This document shows, one piece after another, positions 1 to 10,634 of a stretch of 64,000 nt of DNA. Each line of letters opens with the position of its first letter. Positions within the stretch are counted from its first letter, which is position 1. A program made the position numbers and the translations under genes. Under the pieces are notes generated by a model. That model was given only the letters and a program-made list of their open reading frames with translations, did no database searches and was not told the DNA's origin. The stretch spans positions 186,001-250,000 of the forward strand of contig NZ_KN525716.1 of NCBI RefSeq assembly GCF_000789235.1. Reading direction: 5' to 3'. Origin of the DNA: Wocania ichthyoenteri Th78 (GTDB taxonomy: Bacteria; Bacteroidota; Bacteroidia; Flavobacteriales; Flavobacteriaceae).

Positions 1-216
1 ATACTTATTAACAATATTATTTGAAGCAATTAAATAAAGATGAAAATTAGAAACCTTTTCATCTTTATAAATAAAAATGGGATAATTAATATGCTTAAAT
101 TGATTATTAAAAAACTTTCCATTTACATTAAATTTTTCATAACCTTTTTCAAAGCGAATTATTGGTAAGTCAATTTTTAAATTTGTATAGTCCTTAACTA
201 CAAATTGATTAAATGA

Positions 217-1194
217 ACCCGTTGTGCATTATGATTTAAAAGAAAAAAGTTGTCCATCTTACTGATAATCAGTAACTTGTTTTAGCGATAAAACATTAAT
301 TATGAACAACTTAAATGCAAATTACGAAAGAATATTGGAAGTATTAAGAAAAATATCAAAAGAGCAGCTTTTAGCTTATCAAAGACGACAACCTAAACTG
401 AGTGATTTGGAGTTGGTAAGCCTAAGCCTTACATCAGAATATATGGGTATAGATAGTGAGAGTAACCTATTTAGACAACTTCCTGATGTCATTTCATCAA
501 AAATTAACCGCAGTGTTTATAATCGTAGAAGAAGAAAGTTAGCAAATCATATTGATGCAATACGTTTAAAATTGGCTACTCATTTTAATGAATTTGAAGA
601 CTATTTCATTGTAGATAGTATGCCTTTAGAGGTTTGTAAGCTATCAAGAAGTTCTCGTTCAAGAATATGTAAAGAAGCTACTTATGTCTTTCCAGACAAA
701 GGTTATTGTGCTTCTCAAAGTGCTAATTATTATGGGTATAAATTACATGCTATTTGTTCTGTTAGCGGTATTTTTCAGAGTATAGATTTGAGTCCGGCAT
801 CTGTTCATGATGTGAATTATCTTAAAGATATTAAAGCACAAATTAGCAATTGCACTTTAATTGGTGATAGAGGTTATTTATCCGCAGAAATTCAACTTAA
901 CTTGTTTGATACTTGTAACATAAAGCTAAATACACCGATGAGAAATAATCAAAACAATTACAAAAAACAACCGTACATTTTTAGAAAATCGAGAAAGAGG
1001 ATAGAAACTTTATTTTCTCAACTGTGTGACCAATTCATGATAAGACGCAACTACGCTAAGTCTTTTGAAGGCTTTAAGACCAGAATAATATCTAAAATAA
1101 CTTCGCTAACTGTAATTCAATACATTAACAAATTTGTCTTTGATAGAAAAATAAACAATATAAAAATCAGCATTATTTAAAATGCACAACGGGT
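217..1194 (+). mobile_element. Complete IS982-family insertion sequence
   Basis: The element has perfect 14-bp terminal inverted repeats, ACCCGTTGTGCATT at 217-230 and its complement at 1181-1194. It is flanked by a direct repeat TAAATGA at 210-216 and 1195-1201. It is 978 bp long with one transposase gene, which is usual for IS982. Intact ends, target repeat and reading frame suggest a recent insertion. Confidence 0.93.
302..1180 (+). CDS. IS982 family transposase
   Basis: This 292-residue DDE transposase moves the surrounding element by cut and paste. The catalytic triad can be read as D105 (in FIVDSMPLEVCK), D189 (in LIGDRGYLS) and E235 (in KRIETLFSQL), with the family's YYGYKLHA segment between the first two. 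The N-terminal 80 residues are basic and helical, as expected for end binding. The ATG lies 85 bp inside the left repeat, and the TAA is directly next to the right repeat. The gene is full length, so the element may still be active. Confidence 0.93.
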   Translation: MNNLNANYERILEVLRKISKEQLLAYQRRQPKLSDLELVSLSLTSEYMGIDSESNLFRQLPDVISSKINRSVYNRRRRKLANHIDAIRLKLATHFNEFEDYFIVDSMPLEVCKLSRSSRSRICKEATYVFPDKGYCASQSANYYGYKLHAICSVSGIFQSIDLSPASVHDVNYLKDIKAQISNCTLIGDRGYLSAEIQLNLFDTCNIKLNTPMRNNQNNYKKQPYIFRKSRKRIETLFSQLCDQFMIRRNYAKSFEGFKTRIISKITSLTVIQYINKFVFDRKINNIKISII

Positions 1195-1996
1195 TAAATG
1201 AGTATGGTAACTCTTCATTTCCAAAAAAATAATTGTATGCTTCAACTAAATAACGTTCATCAAAAGTCAAATTATTGCGCAAAATTTTAAAATAAAAAAC
1301 TCTATTATTAATATATATTCTATTCTTTATAAAATTCATGATATCAATCACTTCATTATAAAGTAAAAGAACGTCTTTTTCATTTTTTACAATTTTTAGA
1401 GGCTGTTTATTAGCTATATTAAAATCAAAAATTTTTCTAGATGAATGGTATTTTGAATGCTTTTCAAATAAATCTCTCCAAGCTTTTGATATATTTTCTA
1501 AGACTTCATAGCCTGAAACTGGTTCATTTGCTTTTTTTCTGTCAATCATAGATCTAAAAAAACCTTCATATCTTTCTTTTTTTGTACTGAAACTATTTAC
1601 CAATTTTCTATGGTTGTCCAACAAATTAAAAAAAGTATTATCCAATTGTTGGCTAATCATTACTTGTGTTTGCTGCTTAAAAACTTCCTTTGTTTCTTTT
1701 AATTCTTCTCTAGTTAAAGTTAAATCCTCTTGTTGATATTTTATTTCAACTTTCTGTCCTAAAAATGCAATATAAATAAAAAACAAACCGGCTAAAGCCC
1801 AAAGTGAACCAGTTACTCCTCCAATAAAATCCCCAACTTCATTAAGTTCTCCATTGAGACAATACCAAAAATAAAACCCAACAAATAAGCCTATTAGCCC
1901 TAGTCCAACAAAAGACCAAGCCACTATTTCAAGAATTGAAATTCTCCTATCTAATTTTTCTATTTGAGACTCAAAGCCTAATTCATTTTTTAACAT

Positions 1997-2199
1997 TAAG
2001 CATCAATTTATAATGTGTAAGCTAATATATACAAACTTCAACTTAAAATCGGATATAAACACTTCAACTTATAAACATCAAGTTTTTAATAACCAACCTC
2101 ATTCAACTTCAAACTTATAAGCAAAAAACGTATATTCGCTACGATGTATTTCGATGTAGTGTTTGAATGTGTTTTATAATTTATAAATCTTTTATTTAA
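1997..2199. other. Intergenic region between the AbiC-like gene and the VCBS lipoprotein
   Basis: This divergent intergenic stretch holds three loose direct repeats built on CTTCAACTTA/CTTCAAACTTATAA (about 2036-2050, 2060-2076 and 2103-2122). It must hold promoters for both flanking genes. A TAGTGTTTG string at about 2157-2165 is close to the Bacteroidetes -7 box but has one extra base. I see no gene in it. Confidence 0.4.
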
Positions 2200-5100
2200 A
2201 TGAATAATTTCAAGTTAATAATAGTACTAATTGGGTTTTCAATTGTGTCGTGCAATGAAAAAAAAGACCAGTTGTTTATTAGCGCGACTTCTCAAAAAAC
2301 AGGACTTAACTTTAAAAACATCATTACCGAAACCAACGATTTAAACATTCTTGATTACATCTATTTTTACAACGGTGGCGGTGTTGCTATTGGCGATATA
2401 AATAACGATAGTTTACCAGATATTTTCTTTTCTGGAAATCAAGTAAAGAATAAACTGTACCTAAATAAAGGGAATTTACAATTTGAAGATATTACAGACA
2501 AAGCCAAAGTTGGTGGAAACAGCACTTGGAATACAGGTGCTATTATGGGCGATGTTAATGGCGATGGACTTTTAGATATTTACGTTTGTGCTGTTGTTGG
2601 CTTAAATGGTTTTAACGGACATAACGAACTATACATAAATAACGGCGACGAAACATTTACCGAAAGTGCTAAACAATATATTTTAGATTATGATTCTTAC
2701 AGTTCTTCAGCAGCGTTTTTAGATTACGATTTAGATGGCGACTTGGATCTTTACCTTTTAAACCACGCAGTGCATACGGATGACTCTTATAAAGGTGTTC
2801 ATTTACGCCAAAAAAGAAATTTTAAAACAGGCGATAAATTGCTAAGAAATGATGGTGGAACGTTTACCAACGTAAGCGAAACAGCTGGTATTATTGGCAG
2901 TATTAGCGGTTACGGATTAGGGGTTACTATTGCAGATTTTAATCAAGATGCATATCCAGATATTTATGTAGGAAATGATTTTTATGAAGATGATTATTAT
3001 TATATAAATAATGGTGACGGTACATTTACTGAAAAATTAAGAAACTATTTTGGGCATGCGAGTAGGTTTTCTATGGGAAATGATGCCGCAGATATAAACC
3101 ATGATGGTTGGCCAGATATTATGACTTTAGATATGCTTCCTGAAGATGAAGTGGTTTTAAAATCTTCGCAAGGCGATGATAACGTGCAAACCCAAAGCGT
3201 AAGGAAACTTATGTTTGGTTATCACTATCAATTCACCAGAAATATGTTGCATATTAATCAGCAAAACTCAAACTATTTAGAAACTGGACTATTGAGTGGA
3301 GTTGCGGCTACCGACTGGAGTTGGAGTTGCCTTTTTGCAGATTATAATCAAGATGGTGAACAAGATATTTTTATAACCAATGGCATTTTAAAAAGACCAA
3401 ATGATTTAGATTTTACAAACTTTTTTTCAAATGCTAAAATTCAAAATAATATAAATGATTCTAAATTGATGAATCAAGAATCACTTGATGCGATGCCTTC
3501 TGGTAAAGTTAGCAATTACATGTTTAAAGGCAGCAAAAATTTGATGTTTGAAGATGTCTCTAATAAATGGATTCCTAACGAAAAACTTGTTTCTGGAGCA
3601 ACAGCTTTAGGCGATTTAGATAATGATGGCGATTTAGATATTGTAGTTAGCAATCTTAATGAAAAAGTTTCACTTTACGTTAATCAAACCAATAATAAAC
3701 CAACAAATAAAACCAGTTACCTTAAACTGAAATTTAATTATGAAAAGTCAAACCCTTTCGGAATTGGCACTAAAGTTTTTGCATATAATCAAGATAAGCT
3801 TCAATATAAAGAACTATACACCGCACGAGGGTTTCAATCGTCATCAGAACCTATCATTCATTTTGGTTTTGGAGATATTCGAACTATTGATTCTCTTAAA
3901 ATAATATGGCCAAATAAAACCTACCAAACTATAAAAAACGTTGCCTTAAACAAAACATTGACCATAAAACCTAGTGACACAAAACCATTTAACTATAATT
4001 CTCTACTAAAAAAATCAAAAAAACTCTTTAAAAAAATAGATAATAATTTAGGTGTTGATTTTACACATGTTGAAGACAAATATCTCGACTTTAACAGGCA
4101 AAAACTTATTCCGTATCGTGTTTCAGATCGTGGGCCAGCAGTCGTAATTGGAGATTTGAATAATGATGGAAAAGATGATATTTACTTTGGTGGTTCAAAA
4201 CAAAAAGCATCAAAAGTGTTTTTTCAAACCGACACTACTTTTATCGAAAACAGAATAAATAGTTTTGCAAACGATTCCATAAAAGAAGATGTCGAGGCTA
4301 TTATTGCAGACTTTAATAACGATGGTAAAAATGATGTAATTGTTGGTTCTGGTGGTGCAGATTATTCTAATAAAGCCAAACCGCTACTCGATAGTTATTT
4401 TATTCAAACTAATAAAGATTTTAAAAGCGAAAAGTTTCCAGAGTTTTACGAAAATGCTTCGGTAATTGTTGCAAATGATTTTGATAACGATAATGATTTA
4501 GACATTTTTATAGGTAGCAACTCCGTGTCAAATGATTTTGGAAATATTCCCAACTCGTATATTTTAAAAAATGATAATGGAAATTTTTCGATATTAGAAA
4601 ATGAAGTATTGCAAAATGCAGGCATGGTTACAGATGCTATTTGGGACGATTTTAATAAAGACGGACAAGTTGATTTAATTGTTGTTGGTGAATGGATGGC
4701 TCCAAAATTCTTCAAAAATAACAATAGTGTTTTTACTGAAGAAAACCTTCTTGATTCAAAATTAAAAGGACTTTGGAGAAACATTGAGCCTTTTGATATT
4801 GATAACGATGGTGATACAGATTATCTTTTAGGAAATTGGGGAACGAATTCGAAATTTAGAACGTCATCAGAACATCCAATGCGTATGTATCATTCCGATT
4901 TTGATGGAAACGGACGTACAGAAACCATAGTTTGCTCCTACAAAAACGGAGCATATTATCCATTACTTGGGTTAGATGAACTTGCAGGTCAAATGGTAAA
5001 TTTGCATAAAATTTTTACAGCATATAAAGATTTTGCAGGAAAACCAATTGAAGCTATTTTAAGTAAAAAACTACTTGAAAAAGCAACAGTTTTAGAAGTT

Positions 5101-5463
5101 GATGAGCTTCGTTCTGGGTATCTTAAAAATGAGAACAATCGTTTTACATTCGTGCCTTTTAAAAACGAATTGCAAGTGTCTCCTATTACCTCTTTTTTAA
5201 GTTTTGATTTTGATTCTGATGGTAAAGATGAAGTATTGGCTGCAGGAAATTATTTTGGCGTTACACCCTTTCATGGTAAGTTCGACTCTTTTCCTGGAGC
5301 GCTCATAAAAAATGAAAATGATATTATTTTAGGTAATAAAATCGGACTCGATTTTAGCGATAAAGCCATTAAGAAGTTAAGCATTATTCATTTGAATAAA
5401 AAACCATATTTATTAACAACAATAAACAACGACAAAGTTCAGGTTTACGAACTTATAAAGTAA
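2200..5463 (+). CDS. VCBS/FG-GAP repeat lipoprotein with UnbV/ASPIC domain (CRTAC1-like)
   Basis: This is a 1,087-residue lipoprotein with an N-terminal signal ending in FSIVSC (lipobox Cys19). The body consists of calcium-binding FG-GAP/VCBS blades, recognised by repeated D-x-D/N-x-D-G-x-x-D loops such as DINNDSLPDIFF, DVNGDGLLDIYV and DYDLDGDLDLYL. An UnbV/ASPIC segment near residues 510-590 is followed by a second set of blades to the C-terminus. In Bacteroidetes such proteins are thought to be surface-exposed and often lie with SusC/SusD systems, but none is here. The vanadium-haloperoxidase-like lipoprotein gene starts 10 bp downstream, so the two are probably co-transcribed. The exact substrate or role is unknown. 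Confidence 0.9.
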   Translation: MNNFKLIIVLIGFSIVSCNEKKDQLFISATSQKTGLNFKNIITETNDLNILDYIYFYNGGGVAIGDINNDSLPDIFFSGNQVKNKLYLNKGNLQFEDITDKAKVGGNSTWNTGAIMGDVNGDGLLDIYVCAVVGLNGFNGHNELYINNGDETFTESAKQYILDYDSYSSSAAFLDYDLDGDLDLYLLNHAVHTDDSYKGVHLRQKRNFKTGDKLLRNDGGTFTNVSETAGIIGSISGYGLGVTIADFNQDAYPDIYVGNDFYEDDYYYINNGDGTFTEKLRNYFGHASRFSMGNDAADINHDGWPDIMTLDMLPEDEVVLKSSQGDDNVQTQSVRKLMFGYHYQFTRNMLHINQQNSNYLETGLLSGVAATDWSWSCLFADYNQDGEQDIFITNGILKRPNDLDFTNFFSNAKIQNNINDSKLMNQESLDAMPSGKVSNYMFKGSKNLMFEDVSNKWIPNEKLVSGATALGDLDNDGDLDIVVSNLNEKVSLYVNQTNNKPTNKTSYLKLKFNYEKSNPFGIGTKVFAYNQDKLQYKELYTARGFQSSSEPIIHFGFGDIRTIDSLKIIWPNKTYQTIKNVALNKTLTIKPSDTKPFNYNSLLKKSKKLFKKIDNNLGVDFTHVEDKYLDFNRQKLIPYRVSDRGPAVVIGDLNNDGKDDIYFGGSKQKASKVFFQTDTTFIENRINSFANDSIKEDVEAIIADFNNDGKNDVIVGSGGADYSNKAKPLLDSYFIQTNKDFKSEKFPEFYENASVIVANDFDNDNDLDIFIGSNSVSNDFGNIPNSYILKNDNGNFSILENEVLQNAGMVTDAIWDDFNKDGQVDLIVVGEWMAPKFFKNNNSVFTEENLLDSKLKGLWRNIEPFDIDNDGDTDYLLGNWGTNSKFRTSSEHPMRMYHSDFDGNGRTETIVCSYKNGAYYPLLGLDELAGQMVNLHKIFTAYKDFAGKPIEAILSKKLLEKATVLEVDELRSGYLKNENNRFTFVPFKNELQVSPITSFLSFDFDSDGKDEVLAAGNYFGVTPFHGKFDSFPGALIKNENDIILGNKIGLDFSDKAIKKLSIIHLNKKPYLLTTINNDKVQVYELIK

Positions 5464-5473
5464 TTTTTTTTAT

Positions 5474-6808
5474 ATGAAATTAAAAAAAATATCATTCTTA
5501 CTGATTTCAATAGGGCTAATTGTGGTGTCTTGTCAAGAAAATTCAAAACCAATTGTTATAACACCTAACGATTTTCATGCATCGGTTGATAAGGTTATAG
5601 AAATTATGGTACACGATATTTTTTCACCACCAGTGGCAAGCCGAATTTTTGCCTACCCTAATATTGCAGCTTATGAAATAGTCGCTCAAAATGACACCTC
5701 TTATAATTCATTAAAAGGACAAATAAATCATTTAAAAAGTATTCCTAAATCAGATAAAGCAAAAAACATCAATTATCAATTAGCAGCTTTAATCGCTCAT
5801 ATAGATGTAAGCAAACGGTTAATTTTTTCTGAAAAACTTATTAAAACCTTTCGAGATAGCTTATACCAAGTTTGGGAATCTAAAAACAAATTGGAATTTG
5901 AAGCTTCAAAAGATTACGGGCTTCAGGTCGCTAATTTTATAGGAGATTGGATGAATGGAGATAATTACAGTCAAACACGAACCATGTCAAAATTCGATAT
6001 TGATCCAGAAAATGAAGAACGATGGCAACCTACACCGCCTTCGTATATGGATGGTTTAGAACCACATTGGAGTAAAATACGCCCATTTATTATAGATTCT
6101 TCGGCTCAATTTAAGCCTGTTCCTCCACCTATATTTTCAATGGATAAAGATTCAGATTTTTACAAAGAGCTTAAAGAAGTTTATGATATTAGCAACCAAA
6201 TAACTGAAGATGGCGATGAATCTGAAGAAGTATCAATAGCTCGTTTTTGGGATTGCAATCCGTATGTTTCGGTTACACGTGGGCATTTAATGTTTGCTGT
6301 AAAAAAAATAACACCAGGTGCACATTGGATTGGTATTACCAAAATTGCATGCAAAACTGAAAATGCTGATTTCAATCGAACTATTTTCGCCTATACCAAA
6401 ACGTCTATTGCCATTGCTGATGCGTTTATTAGCTGTTGGGACGAAAAATACCGAAGTAATCTAGTAAGACCAGAAACACTTATAAACAAGTATTTAGATG
6501 ACGATTGGAAACCCATATTGCAAACACCTCCATTTCCTGAATACACAAGCGGACATTCAGTAGTCTCTGGTGCTGCATCAACTGTATTAACTAATATTTT
6601 TGGAGATAACTTTAATTTTTTAGACGATACTGAAACAATATATGGTTTACCAATACGACCATTCTCTTCATTTAATGCCGCCGCTCAAGAAGCCGCAATA
6701 AGTAGAATGTATGGCGGTATTCATTATCGAGCGGCAGTCGAAATAGGCATTGGTCAAGGTATAAAAGTTGGCAATTTAGTGAACGAACGTCTGCAAATGA
6801 AAAACTAG
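5474..6808 (+). CDS. Vanadium-dependent haloperoxidase / PAP2-superfamily lipoprotein
   Basis: This 444-residue protein has a lipoprotein signal (lipobox VVSC, Cys20) and the vanadate/phosphate-pocket signature in order: K325-x6-R332-P, T-S359-G-H361 in place of PSGH, and S410-R411-x5-H417. The acidic residue usually four places after the last histidine (H-x3-D) is Ala421 here. The family contains vanadium haloperoxidases and acid phosphatases, and the sequence alone does not say which activity this one has. It is 10 bp downstream of the ASPIC/VCBS lipoprotein gene and most likely shares its transcript, so both products would sit on the cell envelope. Confidence 0.85.
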   Translation: MKLKKISFLLISIGLIVVSCQENSKPIVITPNDFHASVDKVIEIMVHDIFSPPVASRIFAYPNIAAYEIVAQNDTSYNSLKGQINHLKSIPKSDKAKNINYQLAALIAHIDVSKRLIFSEKLIKTFRDSLYQVWESKNKLEFEASKDYGLQVANFIGDWMNGDNYSQTRTMSKFDIDPENEERWQPTPPSYMDGLEPHWSKIRPFIIDSSAQFKPVPPPIFSMDKDSDFYKELKEVYDISNQITEDGDESEEVSIARFWDCNPYVSVTRGHLMFAVKKITPGAHWIGITKIACKTENADFNRTIFAYTKTSIAIADAFISCWDEKYRSNLVRPETLINKYLDDDWKPILQTPPFPEYTSGHSVVSGAASTVLTNIFGDNFNFLDDTETIYGLPIRPFSSFNAAAQEAAISRMYGGIHYRAAVEIGIGQGIKVGNLVNERLQMKN

Positions 6809-6918
6809 AGTCATTTCGTTTTGTTGCCTATATAATTATTTCGAAAACTTATGTTTCTGAATAAGAATTCACAAGAATTTAACATCTAAAAATTGTATCT
6901 TCGCAACTTTGCATTTCT

Positions 6919-9750
6919 ATGAGCAATTTCGAAGAATTTATTGAAGTAAAAGGCGCACGAGTACACAATCTTAAAAACATAGATGTGTCTATCCCTCGTG
7001 AAAAACTGGTAGTCATTACGGGTTTATCTGGTAGCGGAAAATCTTCTTTAGCTTTCGATACAATTTATGCCGAAGGGCAACGCCGATATATTGAAACTTT
7101 TTCGGCTTATGCACGACAATTTTTAGGTGGGTTAGAGCGACCAGATGTCGATAAAATTGACGGACTCTCACCAGTAATAGCCATAGAGCAAAAAACAACC
7201 AGCAAGTCACCACGCTCTACCGTTGGTACAATTACAGAGATTTACGACTTTTTGCGCTTACTTTTTGCGCGTGCCAGTGATGCCTATAGCTACAATACTG
7301 GTGACAAAATGATAAGCTATAGCGACGAGCAAATAAAAGAACTCATAATAAGTGATTTTAGCGGAAAACGTATTAATATACTCGCTCCAGTGGTACGCTC
7401 GCGTAAAGGACATTACCGCGAATTATTCGAACAAATTGGCAAACAAGGTTTTGTTAAAGTGAGAACTGATGGGGAAATTCGAGAGATTGCAAAAGGCATG
7501 AAACTCGATCGATACAAAACTCACGACATCGAAATTGTTATCGACAGGTTGGTAATTGATGATTCAGTTGATAACGATAAACGCCTTACAGAAACCATTA
7601 ATACAGCCATGTATCATGGTGACGATGTCTTGTTGGTAATTGACCAAGACACTCAAGAAACACGATATTTTAGTCGGAATTTAATGTGTCCAACTTCTGG
7701 AATTTCATACCCGAATCCAGAACCCAATAATTTTTCATTTAACTCGCCAAAAGGTGCCTGTTCAAACTGTAACGGTATTGGTGAGTTGTATCAAGTCAAT
7801 GAAAATAAAATCATTCCTGACGATTCTATTTCTATAAAAGCTGGAGCATTAGCACCTCATGGTCCAGAAAAAAATTCTTGGATTTTTAAACAGTTTGAAA
7901 CCATCGCACAACGTTTCGATTTCAAATTAACCGATGCTTATAAAGATATTCCTGAAGATGCAAAACACATAATTTTGTATGGTGGTAACGAAAAGTTTTC
8001 AGTTGAAAGTAAAACTTTAGGAGTTACCCGCGATTATAAAATAGATTTTGAAGGTGTAGCCAACTTTATCGAAAACCAATATAAAACAGCCGAATCTCGG
8101 TCATTAAAACGTTGGGCTAAAGATTATATGGACAAAATCAAATGTCCAGTATGTGAAGGTTCTAGATTAAAAAAGGAGTCGCTCTATTTCAAAATAAATA
8201 ATAAAAGTATAGCTGAACTTGCTAATACTGATATTGTTGAACTTGCAGATTGGTTTAACGATTTATACAATCATCTTTCAGAAAAACAATTAAAAATAGG
8301 TGAAGAAGTTGTAAAAGAAATCAAGTCGCGACTTCAATTTTTATTAGATGTGGGATTGAATTATTTATCACTAAACCGAAGTTCTAAATCCTTATCTGGT
8401 GGCGAAGCACAACGCATCCGTTTGGCAACACAAATTGGCTCACAGCTAGTTGGCGTACTTTATATTTTGGACGAACCGAGTATTGGTTTACATCAGCGCG
8501 ATAATGAAAAATTAATAAATTCTTTACTATCATTACGAGATATTGGAAACTCCGTTATTGTAGTTGAACACGATAAGGATATGATAGAACGTGCCGATTA
8601 TGTAATTGATATTGGTCCAAAAGCAGGTAAATACGGTGGCGAAATAATTAGCATTGGAAATCCTAACGAATTAAAAACGCATGATACACTTACCGCAGAT
8701 TATTTAAATGGTAACAAAGAAATTGAAATACCAAAAAAACGACGTAAAGGAAACGGTAAGTTTTTAGAACTTAAAGGCTGCACAGGGAATAACTTAAAAA
8801 ATGTTTCGGTAAAATTCCCTTTAGGCAAAATGATTGGTGTTACTGGAGTCTCTGGTAGCGGAAAATCGACGTTAATTAACGAAACCCTCTACCCTATTTT
8901 AAATGCTTATTATTTTAACGGTGTTAAAAAACCAATGCCATATAAAAGCATTAAAGGTCTGGAGCATATTGATAAAGTTATCGATATAAATCAATCACCC
9001 ATTGGGCGAACACCACGAAGTAACCCCGTAACTTATACTGGTACTTTTAGCGAAATTAGAGCCTTGTATGCAAAAATCCCTGAAGCTATGATTCGTGGCT
9101 ATAAAGCTGGTCGTTTTAGTTTTAATGTTACTGGCGGACGTTGCGAAACTTGTAAAGGTGGTGGACTACGCGTTATAGAAATGAATTTTCTTCCAGATGT
9201 TTATGTCGAATGTGAAACCTGTCAAGGCAAACGTTTTAACCGTGAAACCTTAGAAATTCGCTATAAAGGAAAATCGATTAGCGATGTTTTAAACATGACG
9301 ATTAACGAAGCAGTCGAGTTTTTTGAGCATATTCCAAAAATATTCAACAAACTAAAAACCATAAAAGATGTTGGCTTGGGCTATATTACATTAGGACAGC
9401 AAAGCACAACACTCTCAGGTGGAGAAGCTCAGCGTATAAAATTAGCAACCGAATTAAGTAAACGTGATACAGGAAATACCTTTTATATTCTAGATGAACC
9501 TACCACCGGACTTCATTTTGAAGATATTAGAGTTTTAATGATTGTACTCAACAAGCTTGCTAATAAAGGTAATACCGTATTAATTATCGAACATAATTTA
9601 GATGTTATTAAAACTGTTGACCACATTATAGATATAGGTTATGAAGGTGGAAAAGGTGGTGGACAGATAATTGTTGAAGGTACTCCTGAAGACATTATAA
9701 AGCATAAAAAAAGCTATACTGCTAAATTTCTTAAAAAAGAATTAACTTAG
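6919..9750 (+). CDS. uvrA: Excinuclease ABC subunit UvrA
   Basis: UvrA is the damage-recognition ATPase of nucleotide excision repair and hands lesions to UvrB. The 943-residue product is of normal length. It has a first Walker A (GLSGSGKS, residues 35-42) and a second one (GVSGSGKST) near residue 650. It also has two ABC signatures ([13 protein letters not shown] and [13 protein letters not shown]) and the zinc modules [16 protein letters not shown] and [16 protein letters not shown]. The ATG at 6919 is followed directly by the conserved [13 protein letters not shown] start. A TATCTTCG string at about 6897-6904 resembles the -7 box with one mismatch. The gene stands alone. Confidence 0.98.
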   Translation: MSNFEEFIEVKGARVHNLKNIDVSIPREKLVVITGLSGSGKSSLAFDTIYAEGQRRYIETFSAYARQFLGGLERPDVDKIDGLSPVIAIEQKTTSKSPRSTVGTITEIYDFLRLLFARASDAYSYNTGDKMISYSDEQIKELIISDFSGKRINILAPVVRSRKGHYRELFEQIGKQGFVKVRTDGEIREIAKGMKLDRYKTHDIEIVIDRLVIDDSVDNDKRLTETINTAMYHGDDVLLVIDQDTQETRYFSRNLMCPTSGISYPNPEPNNFSFNSPKGACSNCNGIGELYQVNENKIIPDDSISIKAGALAPHGPEKNSWIFKQFETIAQRFDFKLTDAYKDIPEDAKHIILYGGNEKFSVESKTLGVTRDYKIDFEGVANFIENQYKTAESRSLKRWAKDYMDKIKCPVCEGSRLKKESLYFKINNKSIAELANTDIVELADWFNDLYNHLSEKQLKIGEEVVKEIKSRLQFLLDVGLNYLSLNRSSKSLSGGEAQRIRLATQIGSQLVGVLYILDEPSIGLHQRDNEKLINSLLSLRDIGNSVIVVEHDKDMIERADYVIDIGPKAGKYGGEIISIGNPNELKTHDTLTADYLNGNKEIEIPKKRRKGNGKFLELKGCTGNNLKNVSVKFPLGKMIGVTGVSGSGKSTLINETLYPILNAYYFNGVKKPMPYKSIKGLEHIDKVIDINQSPIGRTPRSNPVTYTGTFSEIRALYAKIPEAMIRGYKAGRFSFNVTGGRCETCKGGGLRVIEMNFLPDVYVECETCQGKRFNRETLEIRYKGKSISDVLNMTINEAVEFFEHIPKIFNKLKTIKDVGLGYITLGQQSTTLSGGEAQRIKLATELSKRDTGNTFYILDEPTTGLHFEDIRVLMIVLNKLANKGNTVLIIEHNLDVIKTVDHIIDIGYEGGKGGGQIIVEGTPEDIIKHKKSYTAKFLKKELT

Positions 9751-9838
9751 CAAGTTTGCAAAAAGATAAATTAGATTTAGAACTATTGAAATATAAATGA
9801 GATACTTTTAAATCAAAATAAAAAAATAGTATTAAAAT

Positions 9839-10528
9839 ATGAGAAGTGAAAAACACCATAAAGGCTGGAATGAAATTAAAACAAACGATTCTTGGGCTAT
9901 TTTTAAAATTATGGGAGAGTTTGTTAATGGTTATGAAAAACTTAGCAAAATTGGCCCATGTGTATCTATATTTGGTTCAGCAAGAACGAAACCAGACAAT
10001 AAGTATTACAAACTAGCAGAAAGTATTGCTAAAAGTATTGTAGAGTCCGGTTACGGTGTTATTACTGGTGGTGGACCAGGTATTATGGAAGCTGGTAATA
10101 AAGGAGCCCATTTAGGTGGAGGAACCTCAGTTGGGTTAAATATTGATTTACCCTTTGAGCAACACGACAACCCATATATAGATCCGGATAAAAGCTTAGA
10201 TTTTGATTATTTCTTTGTTCGTAAAGTTATGTTTGTTAAATACTCTCAAGGTTTTGTAGTTATGCCTGGTGGTTTTGGAACTTTAGATGAATTATTTGAA
10301 GCTATAACGTTGATACAAACCCACAAAATTGAAAAATTTCCCATTATTTTAGTGGGTACAGATTTTTGGGAAGGGCTATTAGAATGGGTAAAAACAACCT
10401 TATTAAATAAATTCGAAAATATTTCTGCTAAAGATTTAGATTTAATCCACTTAGTAGATGCAGAAGAAGAAATAATTGAAATATTGGATGCTTTTTATAA
10501 AGAATCAGATTTTAGTCCCAATTTTTAA
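9839..10528 (+). CDS. LOG-family Rossmann protein (TIGR00730, possible cytokinin riboside 5'-monophosphate phosphoribohydrolase)
   Basis: This 229-residue soluble protein has the two LOG hallmarks: GGGPGIMEAGNKGA near residue 80, and PGGFGTLDELFE near residue 142. Characterised LOG proteins cut the N-glycosidic bond of nucleotide monophosphates; older annotations call them lysine decarboxylases, which is wrong for this group. No substrate can be read from the sequence. The gene lies 88 bp after uvrA on the same strand, but an operon is not certain. Confidence 0.9.
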   Translation: MRSEKHHKGWNEIKTNDSWAIFKIMGEFVNGYEKLSKIGPCVSIFGSARTKPDNKYYKLAESIAKSIVESGYGVITGGGPGIMEAGNKGAHLGGGTSVGLNIDLPFEQHDNPYIDPDKSLDFDYFFVRKVMFVKYSQGFVVMPGGFGTLDELFEAITLIQTHKIEKFPIILVGTDFWEGLLEWVKTTLLNKFENISAKDLDLIHLVDAEEEIIEILDAFYKESDFSPNF

Positions 10529-10634
10529 CAACCAATCCTTTATGCTCTAAAGACTTTACGACTAACTAAACACTATATTTTATTATATTGCAGCGCCTTT
10601 CATTGTTATTAACCTTATTAATGTTATAAATAAA

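Larger units (their letters stand above)
1..1996 (-). pseudogene. AbiC-like putative phage abortive infection protein, interrupted by an IS982 element and running off the window edge
   Basis: The gene reads from 1996 leftwards. The N-terminal part (about 265 codons, 1996 to 1202) has two membrane segments near residues 23-46 and 58-80, then a long charged coiled coil (about 82-115) and a region beginning QLDNTFFNLLDNHRKLV. This layout fits the putative phage abortive infection (AbiC-type) family. The frame is broken by the insertion sequence at 217-1194. If the element and one copy of its 7-bp target repeat are removed, the frame continues without a stop from ...YSFNQFVVKDYTNLK to position 1 (at least 70 more codons), so the insertion is probably the only lesion seen here. 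As it stands the product would end after a short element-encoded tail at 1106. The family assignment rests on topology and motif memory, so it is moderately sure. Confidence 0.75.
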
